Source: JANQIO01 sp043585095 (lineage in GTDB: Bacteria; Pseudomonadota; Gammaproteobacteria; Pseudomonadales; Halieaceae). From it: 64,000 bases of DNA. Shown piece by piece: positions 44,035 to 51,597 of this stretch. A program made the position numbers and the translations under genes. The notes under the pieces were generated by a model. It worked only from the letters and a program-made list of their open reading frames with translations. It was not told where the DNA came from and did not search any database. Numbering within the stretch: the first letter of the stretch is position 1; each line of letters starts with the position of its first letter. The stretch covers positions 3,557,926-3,621,925 of the forward strand of contig CP121321.1 in assembly GCA_043585095.1 (NCBI GenBank), read 5' to 3'.

Positions 44035-44420
44035 GTGCTGGTGTCCTCTGTAATTTTGCGCAGCCTGGAGTGCAGGCTGCCCACGTGAATTTCAAGGCGA
44101 TGCCCATCCGGGCAGTTAAAGTACAGTGAGTTTCCCTCGCTGCGATTGGTTTTCCAGATTGAAGCGCCAGCGGTCTTGATTCGCTCACACAGTGCGTCAA
44201 AGTCTTCTGGGTTAACGTCGAATGCAGTGTGGGTGTAGTCATTGCCGTGCTCGATAGCACTGTCTTCCAGCGCAAGGCACAGCCACACCGAACCCGCTTC
44301 AAGATAGGCACCGCGCTCCCAACGGTGAGCCAGAGTAAAGCCCAGCACCTGCCGGTAAAAATCCACTGCGCGATCCAGCTCCGCCACCGCCAGGGTGATG
44401 TGGTTAATACCTGTGATCAC
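44031..44420 (-). CDS. fosA: FosA-type fosfomycin-modifying glutathione transferase (VOC family)
   Basis: 129 residues. By position the residues known from Pseudomonas FosA are all present: metal ligands H7, H64 and E110; fosfomycin contacts T9, K90, S94, Y100 and R119; potassium-site S98 and E95. FosA opens the fosfomycin epoxide with glutathione using Mn2+. Core strings are NHITLAV, DYTHTAF, KTNRSEGNSLYF and GHRLEIHVGSLHSRL. Conservation this complete makes true FosA activity likely, though another epoxide may be the natural substrate. It is chromosomal and coupled to an NTF2-like gene. Confidence 0.87.
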   Translation of the reverse strand: MITGINHITLAVAELDRAVDFYRQVLGFTLAHRWERGAYLEAGSVWLCLALEDSAIEHGNDYTHTAFDVNPEDFDALCERIKTAGASIWKTNRSEGNSLYFNCPDGHRLEIHVGSLHSRLRKITEDTST

Positions 44421-44578
44421 GGCCCCGGCGCACCGGCGTCTTTTTCCAGTGAAGCCTGGCGCTCGGGAATCTTAGGCTTAGTTAGCGATGCTGATCGACA
44501 GCAACAAACGCTGTGAAACATAGAGGCTCCAGTGACGGTTGGAAAAACAGGGCTTGGGGTTGACCTGCTGGCAAGCGC

Positions 44579-45241
44579 TCATGGCATGGCGCTGTTGTCT
44601 GGCCCCGGCTCGACGGCTAGCGTGCCCAATGCAAGCACCGCCTGCGTGCGAGACTGTACGCCAAGCTTGCGGAAAATTTCGGTCATATGGGCTTTGATGG
44701 TGGCTTCTTTCACATCCAGCTCGTAGGCGATCTGCTTGTTTAGCAAGCCTTCGGCTAACATCGATGCCACACGGAACTGCTGTGGGGTAAGACTGCCCAG
44801 CGTTTCGGCAACGTCCAAGGCTTTAAGCTCAGCACCAACCGGAGAGGGTGACAGGCCCGGATGGATGCCGCGGGCGCCCGCCAGGACTTCAGCAACGCTG
44901 GCCTCAAGGTCGTCGATATCGGTGGACTTCGAAAGGAAGGCGCTCGCGCCATGATCCAACGCGCGGCGCACCGTCTCGGGCAGGGTATTGGCAGAAATCA
45001 CGATGACAGGTGTCTCTGGTCGATGACCGGTTAACCAGCACAAAGCAGAAAAGCCGTGCGCGCCGGGCATGTGTAAGTCTAATAGTACTGCTTCAATATC
45101 GCGGTGAGCATCAACTGCCGTTTGTAGGCTGGCCACGTCAGCAACGGCAACCAGTGCTTTCTCCGGGTACTTCAGACTGAGCAGTTGTTCCAGCGCGTTA
45201 CGGAACAGGGGGTGATCATCGGCGATGATGAGGGCTGGCAC
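44579..45241 (-). CDS. crbR: LuxR-type response regulator, CrbR/ErdR type (acetate switch)
   Basis: 220 residues. Receiver domain with IADDHPLFR acid pocket and phosphorylated D55 in AVLLDLHMPG; LuxR helix-turn-helix in the C-terminal part (TPQQFRVASMLAEGLLNKQI, DVKEATIKAHMTEIFRKLGV). The VKEATIKAHMTEIFRKLGV form is typical of the ErdR/CrbR group, which activates acs with the SSF-domain kinase. The cognate kinase lies at 39574. Candidate binding sites are the three palindromes at 47401, 47430 and 48860. Confidence 0.9.
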   Translation of the reverse strand: MPALIIADDHPLFRNALEQLLSLKYPEKALVAVADVASLQTAVDAHRDIEAVLLDLHMPGAHGFSALCWLTGHRPETPVIVISANTLPETVRRALDHGASAFLSKSTDIDDLEASVAEVLAGARGIHPGLSPSPVGAELKALDVAETLGSLTPQQFRVASMLAEGLLNKQIAYELDVKEATIKAHMTEIFRKLGVQSRTQAVLALGTLAVEPGPDNSAMP

Positions 45242-45291
45242 GTTCTGACCTCAAAATGGTTGTTTTTATTATGGGTCGGAGAAGTGTAACG

Positions 45292-45323
45292 AAAAAAAGG
45301 GCCGGTGCTATCGCAACCGACCC
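45292..45323 (-). terminator. intrinsic terminator of acs
   Basis: On the minus strand AGGGTCGGT ... ACCGGCCCT forms a stem followed by seven T residues, 47 bp after the acs stop. This separates acs from the downstream regulator gene. Confidence 0.88.
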
Positions 45324-45369
45324 TGAAGTTGATACAGACCTTGTATTAAGTGTGACGCTGCCAAGCGCG

Positions 45370-47331
45370 CTACTGCGCGGTGGGTGGTTGTACTCTGTCC
45401 GAGATTAAATGTTCTACGACGGAGGGATCAGCCAGCGTTGAGATATCGCCAAGCTGGTCGCATTCATCGTGGGCAATCTTGCGCAAGATGCGGCGCATAA
45501 TTTTTCCCGAGCGAGTCTTGGGCAACCCCGGCGCCCACTGAATCACATCAGGATGCGCGATAGGCCCAATTTCCTTGCGTAGCCAGCTCTTGAGGTCGGC
45601 CTTGTGATCGTCGCTGGGCTGCTGGTCCGCGCCCAGGGTGACAAACATGTACAAGCCTTGTCCCTTGATGTCGTGGGGATAGCCCACTACAGCAGCTTCG
45701 GCCACTGCCGGGTGTGCTACCAGAGCACTCTCTAGCTCCGCCGTACCCATGCGATGCCCCGAGACATTGATCACATCGTCTACTCTTCCAGTGATCCAGT
45801 AGTAATCGTCTTCGTCGCGCCGGCATTCATCACCGGTGAAAAACATGCCGGGGTAGGTAGTGAAGTAGGTTTCGACGAAGCGCTTGTGATCTTTGTATAC
45901 AGAGCGTGCCTGCGACGGCCAGCTATTGAGTATCACCAGATTGCCGGTAACGGCGCCGTCCTGCTCTTTACCTTCCGCGTCCAATAGCGCTGGCTTGATG
46001 CCAAAAAAGGGTCGGGTTGCCGAGCCCGGCTTAAGGGCAGTTGCGCCCGGGAGTGGCGTAATCATGGCGCTGCCGGTCTCGGTCTGCCACCAGGTATCCA
46101 CGATGGGCAGCCGGCTGTCGCCGAAGGTCTCGTAGTACCAGCGCCAGGCTTCGGGGTTGATGGGCTCGCCAACGCTGCCCAGCATGCGCAGGCTGGACAG
46201 GTCTACCCCTTCTACGCATTCAGTGCCAAACGCCATTAGGCTGCGGATCACTGTGGGTGCTGTATAGAAGATATTAACGCTGTGCTTCTCAATGATCTGC
46301 GGCCAGCGTTTGATGTCCGGATAGTTTGGAACGCTCTCATGCATCACTGCGGTGGCACCGTTGGCCAGCGGCCCGTACACCAGATAGGTGTGGCCCGTAA
46401 TCCAGCCCACGTCGGCGGTGCACCAGAAAACGTCGCCTGCCTGATAGTCGAATACATGTTTGAACGACAGCGCAGATTGCACCAGGTAACCGCCGGTGCA
46501 ATGCACCACGCCTTTGGGTTTTCCGGTAGAACCTGAGGTATACAGAATGAACAGCGGATCTTCGGCGTTCATCGCCTCCGGTGGGCATTCGGCGCTCTGT
46601 TCTTTGGTGAGGCTGTGATACCAAACGTCACGCGGTTCATTCCAGGTGACAGGTTCGCCGATGCGCTGCACGGTGACGATATGACGAATCGTTGCCGTGT
46701 GCGCGTGCTGTGCGGCAAGATCCGCATTGTCTTTCAGGCTTACGGTTTTGCCGCCGCGTACTGCCTGATCTGCAGTAATGATGACTTCACTCTGACAGTC
46801 GTCGATGCGTCCGGCCAGGGCTTCAGCGCTAAAGCCGCCAAACACCACAGAGTGGATTGCGCCGATGCGCGCGCAGGCCAGCATTGCGTAGACCGCTTCC
46901 GGTATCAGCGGCATGTAGACGGTGACAACGTCGCCGCGTTTTACGCCCAGTGATTTCAGACCGTTGGCGAGGCGGCAGACTTCATCATGCAGCATTTGAT
47001 AGGTAATTTTTCGTGCAGGTTCGTCGGGGGAGTCAGGTTCCCATAACAAGGCGACGGTATCGGCATGTTCAGCAAGGTGGCGATCGATGCAGTTCGCTGA
47101 GGCGTTGAGTTGGCCTTCTTCAAACCAGCGAATGCGCAGGTCATCTTTATCAAATGACACGTCGCTCACAGTTTCAAAGGGTCGCATCCAATCGATGGCC
47201 TGTGCCTGCTCCGCCCAAAAACCGTCCGGGTCGTCAATGGAGCGCTGGTACAGCGCGTCGTAGCCGGCTGTGTCCAGCGTGCCGTCTCGCGAGAAATCAC
47301 TGGGGATGGGGTAGCTGTCAACTGTGCTCAT
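45370..47331 (-). CDS. acs: acetyl-CoA synthetase (AMP-forming)
   Basis: 653 residues, the usual Acs length. Signatures: N-terminal DPDGFWAEQAQAIDW, YTSGSTGKPKGVVHCTGGYL (P-loop), DTWWQTETGSAMITPLPG for the acetate/acetyl pocket, and the regulatory/catalytic lysine K610 in KTRSGKIMRRIL, which is acetylated in homologues. It activates acetate to acetyl-CoA. The promoter faces the porin promoter; site A at 47401 lies at activator distance from its -10. Confidence 0.97.
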   Translation of the reverse strand: MSTVDSYPIPSDFSRDGTLDTAGYDALYQRSIDDPDGFWAEQAQAIDWMRPFETVSDVSFDKDDLRIRWFEEGQLNASANCIDRHLAEHADTVALLWEPDSPDEPARKITYQMLHDEVCRLANGLKSLGVKRGDVVTVYMPLIPEAVYAMLACARIGAIHSVVFGGFSAEALAGRIDDCQSEVIITADQAVRGGKTVSLKDNADLAAQHAHTATIRHIVTVQRIGEPVTWNEPRDVWYHSLTKEQSAECPPEAMNAEDPLFILYTSGSTGKPKGVVHCTGGYLVQSALSFKHVFDYQAGDVFWCTADVGWITGHTYLVYGPLANGATAVMHESVPNYPDIKRWPQIIEKHSVNIFYTAPTVIRSLMAFGTECVEGVDLSSLRMLGSVGEPINPEAWRWYYETFGDSRLPIVDTWWQTETGSAMITPLPGATALKPGSATRPFFGIKPALLDAEGKEQDGAVTGNLVILNSWPSQARSVYKDHKRFVETYFTTYPGMFFTGDECRRDEDDYYWITGRVDDVINVSGHRMGTAELESALVAHPAVAEAAVVGYPHDIKGQGLYMFVTLGADQQPSDDHKADLKSWLRKEIGPIAHPDVIQWAPGLPKTRSGKIMRRILRKIAHDECDQLGDISTLADPSVVEHLISDRVQPPTAQ

Positions 47332-47372
47332 CGTGAGCCCTCCTGAAAAAATCCGTGTTTCGATAGGTTCAC

Positions 47373-47378
47373 AGTGTA
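47373..47378 (-). promoter_or_regulatory. candidate -10 box of acs
   Basis: TACACT on the minus strand, with its first base 30.5 bp from the centre of palindrome A. This is the spacing expected for an activator bound around -42. No good -35 is visible, as expected for an activator-dependent promoter. Confidence 0.55.
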
Positions 47379-47400
47379 GGCGGCACCCGCCGCGGCGATA

Positions 47401-47416
47401 TTAGACTTTGGTCGAA
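47401..47416. promoter_or_regulatory. palindrome A, candidate CrbR operator (acs)
   Basis: TTAGACTTTGGTCGAA, fitting TTAGACYWWRGTCTAA except in the second-arm TCTAA. It lies between acs and the porin gene on the acs side. See palindromes B and C. Confidence 0.7.
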
Positions 47417-47429
47417 ACACCCCCTGTTC

Positions 47430-47445
47430 TTTGACTAAAGTCTAA
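47430..47445. promoter_or_regulatory. palindrome B, candidate CrbR operator (porin)
   Basis: TTTGACTAAAGTCTAA, one arm perfect and the other with one change. Its centre is 29 bp from that of palindrome A and 30.5 bp from the first base of the candidate porin -10 (TAATAC). Confidence 0.7.
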
Positions 47446-47467
47446 TGGGTGAAAGTGATCCGCCCGC

Positions 47468-47473
47468 TAATAC
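47468..47473 (+). promoter_or_regulatory. candidate -10 box of the porin gene
   Basis: TAATAC, 36 bp upstream of the porin ATG, with palindrome B centred about 42 bp before the implied start point. Confidence 0.5.
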
Positions 47474-47509
47474 TGTGCTCGCTCGACCACATTTCGAGGA
47501 GCCTAAAAC

Positions 47510-48847
47510 ATGACAACAATAAAACCGCTTGTTGCGGCTATCGCCGTAACCGCATTCGCACTTTCAGGGTCACCCGCTGCGCAGGCCGCTGCCGGTGAAG
47601 TCGAAGGCCGTATAGCCGATCTCGAACGCCAGCTCGCCGAACTCAAGGCAATGATGGAAAACAATGCCACAGCCATTGAATCCAATGCCGAAGAGATTGA
47701 GTACGTGCGACCTACGCGTGAAGGTACGACTTTCAAATACGGTGGCTATGTTCAGCTTGATTCCGTCACCTCTGACTATCGGGAAGGCGATCCCGGTAAT
47801 CGCCTGATCGACGATTTTATGGTGCCATCGCTGATTCCGGTTGAACCGTTAACGGGTAACGGCGACGCCTATACCAACACCAATATTCACGCCAAGTCTT
47901 CGCGCTTCTACTTCACCACGGATACCGACACCGATGTGGGCAGGATCTCCTCGCGCATCGAACTCGACTTCATGCTGAGCCGCAACGGTGACGAGCGTAT
48001 CTCGAATTCCTGGAACTCACGCATTCGCCACGCCTATGTGAAATGGCAATACGGTGAGAAGCGTTCCTTGCTGGCGGGCCAAACCTGGTCGACCTTTTTT
48101 AACGTGGCCGCCTTGCCCGACTTGATCGATTTTGTCGGCCCGGTGGGCACGATCTTTGATCGGCAGCCGCTGGTGCGCTGGACCTTTGGCCCCATGCAAT
48201 TTTCAGTTGAGAACCCGGCGACGCGTTTGAACGAAGTGCGCAATGGCCTGCCGCAAATTCGTCTGGATGACTCCGAAGATATACCCGATTTGGTCGCTCG
48301 CTATAACGGCAAAGCCGGTGATCTGGACTGGTCGTTTGCAGCTATAGGCCGGCAGCTAAGCTACGAAGATCGCTCCGGAGGCAATGCCTTTGAGCTGGAA
48401 AGCGACGAGCAGTATGGCTATGGCTTAAGCCTGGCCGGTAAATGGAAGTTCGGTCGCGACGATCTGCGCTTCATGGCCAGCTACGGTGATGCCCTGGGGC
48501 GCTACATGGGCCTGAACTCCTACAACGATGGCTTCATCAATAGCGATGGAGAGATTCACACCATTGATCAGTGGGGCGCATTTCTGGCCTATCAGCATTA
48601 CTGGGCGCCGCGCTGGCGCAGCACTTTATCGGTGTCGGCTTCCGGCGCTGATAACCCTGAAGTCGCTGACTTCATGGATGCGGGTGCGCTCAACAAGAGC
48701 TACAAGTCGGTGCATCTGAACCTCAATTATCTGCCTGCACCGGGTATGCAAATTGGCGGCGAACTGGGCTACGGCTACCGCGAGCTGGAAGACGGCCGTG
48801 ACGGCGAGCTGTACCGCATTCAATTCGCGGTGAAGCACGCCTTTTAA
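47510..48847 (+). CDS. DcaP-like trimeric outer-membrane porin
   Basis: 445 residues. Signal peptide (to about AAQAAA, residue 27), a short coiled coil (DLERQLAELKAMMENN) typical of DcaP, then a beta-barrel with KYGGYVQLD, SRIELDFMLSRNGD, AYVKWQYGEKRSLLAGQTWS and a C-terminal aromatic strand ending VKHAF. DcaP of Acinetobacter takes up dicarboxylate-type solutes; here the divergent acs and downstream symporter suggest organic acids such as acetate. SD AGGAG precedes the ATG. Confidence 0.88.
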   Translation: MTTIKPLVAAIAVTAFALSGSPAAQAAAGEVEGRIADLERQLAELKAMMENNATAIESNAEEIEYVRPTREGTTFKYGGYVQLDSVTSDYREGDPGNRLIDDFMVPSLIPVEPLTGNGDAYTNTNIHAKSSRFYFTTDTDTDVGRISSRIELDFMLSRNGDERISNSWNSRIRHAYVKWQYGEKRSLLAGQTWSTFFNVAALPDLIDFVGPVGTIFDRQPLVRWTFGPMQFSVENPATRLNEVRNGLPQIRLDDSEDIPDLVARYNGKAGDLDWSFAAIGRQLSYEDRSGGNAFELESDEQYGYGLSLAGKWKFGRDDLRFMASYGDALGRYMGLNSYNDGFINSDGEIHTIDQWGAFLAYQHYWAPRWRSTLSVSASGADNPEVADFMDAGALNKSYKSVHLNLNYLPAPGMQIGGELGYGYRELEDGRDGELYRIQFAVKHAF

Positions 48848-48859
48848 ACAAACAGGGGC

Positions 48860-48875
48860 TTAGACCAAGGTCTAA
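48860..48875. promoter_or_regulatory. palindrome C, candidate CrbR operator (symporter operon)
   Basis: TTAGACCAAGGTCTAA, a perfect 16-bp palindrome just after the porin stop and 80 bp before the DUF4212 gene. It is the best of the three copies. A possible -10 (TAAGCT, 48899-48904) begins 31.5 bp from its centre. Confidence 0.75.
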
Positions 48876-48955
48876 GGGCAATCTGCGTGCCGGCGCACTA
48901 AGCTAGGGACGCTAACAATAATTAAGCACCGATCTATCGGTGACGGAGATGTGAC

Positions 48956-49222
48956 ATGGCACAACTGAGCGACGAGCAAGCCAAAGCGTACTGGAAACGC
49001 AATTTGGCTCTGATGGTCAAGTTGCTGGTGATCTGGTTTGTGGTGAGCTTTGGCTGCGGAATCATTCTGGTCGATGTTCTCAATCAGATTCAGCTTGGAG
49101 GTTACAAACTGGGCTTCTGGTTTGCCCAGCAGGGTTCAATCTATGTGTTCGTAGCACTGATCTTCTATTACACCAAGAAGATGGGTGACCTCGACCGCGA
49201 ATTCAACGTGGAAGAGGAGTAA
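48956..49222 (+). CDS. DUF4212 small symporter subunit
   Basis: 88 residues with two membrane helices (KLLVIWFVVSFGCGIILVDV and KLGFWFAQQGSIYVFVALIF). DUF4212 proteins are found immediately before SSF symporters of the VC_2705 type and are thought to be their small subunit. Only 5 bp separate it from the symporter gene. GGAG lies before the ATG. Confidence 0.9.
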   Translation: MAQLSDEQAKAYWKRNLALMVKLLVIWFVVSFGCGIILVDVLNQIQLGGYKLGFWFAQQGSIYVFVALIFYYTKKMGDLDREFNVEEE

Positions 49223-49227
49223 ACCAC

Positions 49228-50958
49228 ATGGAACTCAAACTACTTACCTATCTTGTTGTTGGCTTCACTTTCACCGTCTACATCGGCATCGCCATTTGGT
49301 CCCGTGCAGGCTCTACTAAAGACTTCTATGTAGCCGGCGGTGGTGTGCACCCCGTGGCCAACGGCATGGCAACGGCGGCCGACTGGATGTCCGCCGCTTC
49401 GTTTATTTCAATGGCAGGCCTGATCGCCTTTATGGGCTACGGTGGGTCTGTCTTTTTAATGGGCTGGACCGGTGGCTTCGTCATCTTGGCAATGCTGCTC
49501 GCGCCTTATCTGCGCAAGTACGGCAAGTTCACTGTGCCCGAATTCATCGGCGACCGCTTCTACAGTAAGGGCGCTCGCGCCGTGGCTGTGGTTTGCCTCA
49601 TTATCTGCTCGGTGACTTACGTCATCGGTCAGATGAAGGGCGTGGGTGTAGCCTTCTCTCGCTTCCTGGAAGTTGATTACGGCACTGGGCTGTTGGTCGG
49701 CATGGCAATCGTCTTTTTCTACGCCGTTCTCGGCGGTATGAAGGGCATTACCTACACGCAGATCGCGCAGTACTGCGTACTGATATTGGCCTATACGATT
49801 CCGGCGATGTTCATCAGTCTCAACCTGACCGGCAACCCCATCCCACAGTTAGGCCTGGGTAGCACTATGGCGGGCAGTGAGACCTTCCTGCTCGATCGCC
49901 TCGATCAACTGGTTACAGAGTTGGGCTTTAATGAGTACACCACCGATGTGCGGCTTTCGGGCTTGAACATGTTTGCCTACACCATGAGCCTGATGATCGG
50001 CACCGCGGGCTTACCCCACGTAATCATTCGTTTCTTCACCGTACCCAAGGTACGTGATGCGCGGTCTTCTGCGGGCTGGGCGCTGGTGTTCATCACCATC
50101 CTGTATACGACTGCTCCGGCAGTGGCGGGCATGGCGCGGCTTAACTTTATGCAAACCATCGAGCCAACGCCGGGCAACTACCTGGCCTATGACGAGCGCC
50201 CCCAGTGGTTCAAAAACTGGGAGAAAACCGGTCTGCTGGGTTTTGAGGATCTTAATGGCGATGGCCGCATCCAGTACACCTCGGACGCCGCTACCAATGA
50301 GATGGTCAAAGTTGACCGGGACATCATGGTGCTCGCAAACCCGGAGATCGCCAAGTTGCCGAATTGGGTCATCGCCCTGGTCGCCGCAGGTGGTCTTGCG
50401 GCGGCGTTATCGACTGCTGCCGGTTTGCTGCTGGCGATTGCATCGGCGATCTCTCATGACTTACTGAAAGGCATGATTGCACCGGGTATAAGTGAAAAGG
50501 CCGAGCTGCGCGCGAGTCGGGTTGCCATGGCCTTCGCCATCGGTGGGGCGGGGTATCTGGGCTTTAACCCCCCAGACTTTGCCGCCGGTACTGTTGCGCT
50601 GGCATTCGGGCTGGCCGCCTCTTCGATCTTCCCGGCGCTGATGATGGGTATCTTCTCCCAGCGTGTGAATAAGGAAGGTGCAATCGCAGGCATGGTTGCG
50701 GGTATCGGCATCACCTTGTTCTACGTGTTCCAACACAAAGGCATTATGTTCGTTGCCTCGACCGCCTTCCTTGGAGACTTGCCGGCTAACTGGTTCCTCG
50801 GTATTGAGCCCAATGCCTTTGGCGTCGTGGGTGCAATAGTGAACTTCTCGGTGGCGTTTGGGGTATCGGCCATCACCGCCAAGCCTCCTGCCGAGATTCG
50901 CGAACTGGTAGAAAGCATTCGCATTCCGGCTGGCGCGGAAGCTGCGCAAAGCCACTGA
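49228..50958 (+). CDS. sodium:solute symporter, acetate/carboxylate type (VC_2705 subfamily)
   Basis: 576 residues, about 13 membrane helices. SSF signatures: DFYVAGGGVHPVANGMATAA, DWMSAASFISMAGLIAFMGY, and a second half with GAGYLGFNPPDFAAGTVALA. A hydrophilic loop inserted around residues 315-370 (FEDLNGDGRIQYTSD) contains a calcium-loop-like DLNGDGRI. This subfamily is linked to acetate uptake together with acs; the exact substrate is inferred from position. A terminator follows. Confidence 0.92.
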   Translation: MELKLLTYLVVGFTFTVYIGIAIWSRAGSTKDFYVAGGGVHPVANGMATAADWMSAASFISMAGLIAFMGYGGSVFLMGWTGGFVILAMLLAPYLRKYGKFTVPEFIGDRFYSKGARAVAVVCLIICSVTYVIGQMKGVGVAFSRFLEVDYGTGLLVGMAIVFFYAVLGGMKGITYTQIAQYCVLILAYTIPAMFISLNLTGNPIPQLGLGSTMAGSETFLLDRLDQLVTELGFNEYTTDVRLSGLNMFAYTMSLMIGTAGLPHVIIRFFTVPKVRDARSSAGWALVFITILYTTAPAVAGMARLNFMQTIEPTPGNYLAYDERPQWFKNWEKTGLLGFEDLNGDGRIQYTSDAATNEMVKVDRDIMVLANPEIAKLPNWVIALVAAGGLAAALSTAAGLLLAIASAISHDLLKGMIAPGISEKAELRASRVAMAFAIGGAGYLGFNPPDFAAGTVALAFGLAASSIFPALMMGIFSQRVNKEGAIAGMVAGIGITLFYVFQHKGIMFVASTAFLGDLPANWFLGIEPNAFGVVGAIVNFSVAFGVSAITAKPPAEIRELVESIRIPAGAEAAQSH

Positions 50959-50967
50959 TGCCACATT

Positions 50968-51006
50968 GGGCCGGCGCTGGCATGCTGGCGTCGGCCCTTT
51001 TCTTTT
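50968..51006 (+). terminator. intrinsic terminator of the symporter operon
   Basis: A long stem (GGGCCGGCGC / GCGTCGGCCC) followed by TTTTCTTTT, 10 bp after the symporter stop. Confidence 0.88.
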
Positions 51007-51111
51007 CTACGATCATTCAAGCGCTGTGCCTGGCACGGCGTTTTCTTGATAAAGCACAGCATTCGTCACGCCGGGTTTTTGTACACTCGTGCCACACTAC
51101 CGGAGCGTTAT

Positions 51112-51597
51112 GTGTTCACCAACAAGCATGTTGTAACTGCCCTTATCGTTGCCCCCATTCTTTCGCTGCTGGCGTGGTATGCGGTTGGCAATCTGGTCGG
51201 TGAGAAAGCCGCTCCCGCCCAGGCCGGTGCGAGCTACCCACTGGTGGAAAAAAGTAACTGTCGCTGGTCCAGCGGTGAATGCACGCTGGAAAACGCCGAC
51301 TTCAGTCTGGATATTGCCTACACAGCAGAGGGTGCGCTGCAGCTCAGCTCCGCGTTTCCCTTGCAAGGTGTGGCTGTTAGCTTGTTTGATCCAACGATTG
51401 AGCCTTCGCTGCCACCGGTCACGTTAGCCGCCATGGATAATACCGGCACCCAGTGGCAATTGCAGGCGGCAGGGCTGCCGTCGCGAGGCCAGCGAATTCG
51501 TCTGGTGGCGAGCGCCAATGGCAGTCAGTACTTTGGTGAAGTTTCGACGACCTTTGCACAGCCTGCCGACAGCGCCATTCCCGGACAGTCGCCATGA
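51112..51597 (+). CDS. membrane-anchored protein, unknown function
   Basis: 161 residues from GTG 51112, chosen for the GGAG six bases upstream. One N-terminal helix (VVTALIVAPILSLLAWYAVG) and a periplasmic domain with two cysteines (SNCRWSSGECTLEN). The domain looks like an immunoglobulin-like beta sandwich but I recognise no family. It overlaps the DUF294 gene by 4 bp (ATGA), so it belongs with that gene and the exonuclease. Confidence 0.7.
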   Translation: MFTNKHVVTALIVAPILSLLAWYAVGNLVGEKAAPAQAGASYPLVEKSNCRWSSGECTLENADFSLDIAYTAEGALQLSSAFPLQGVAVSLFDPTIEPSLPPVTLAAMDNTGTQWQLQAAGLPSRGQRIRLVASANGSQYFGEVSTTFAQPADSAIPGQSP

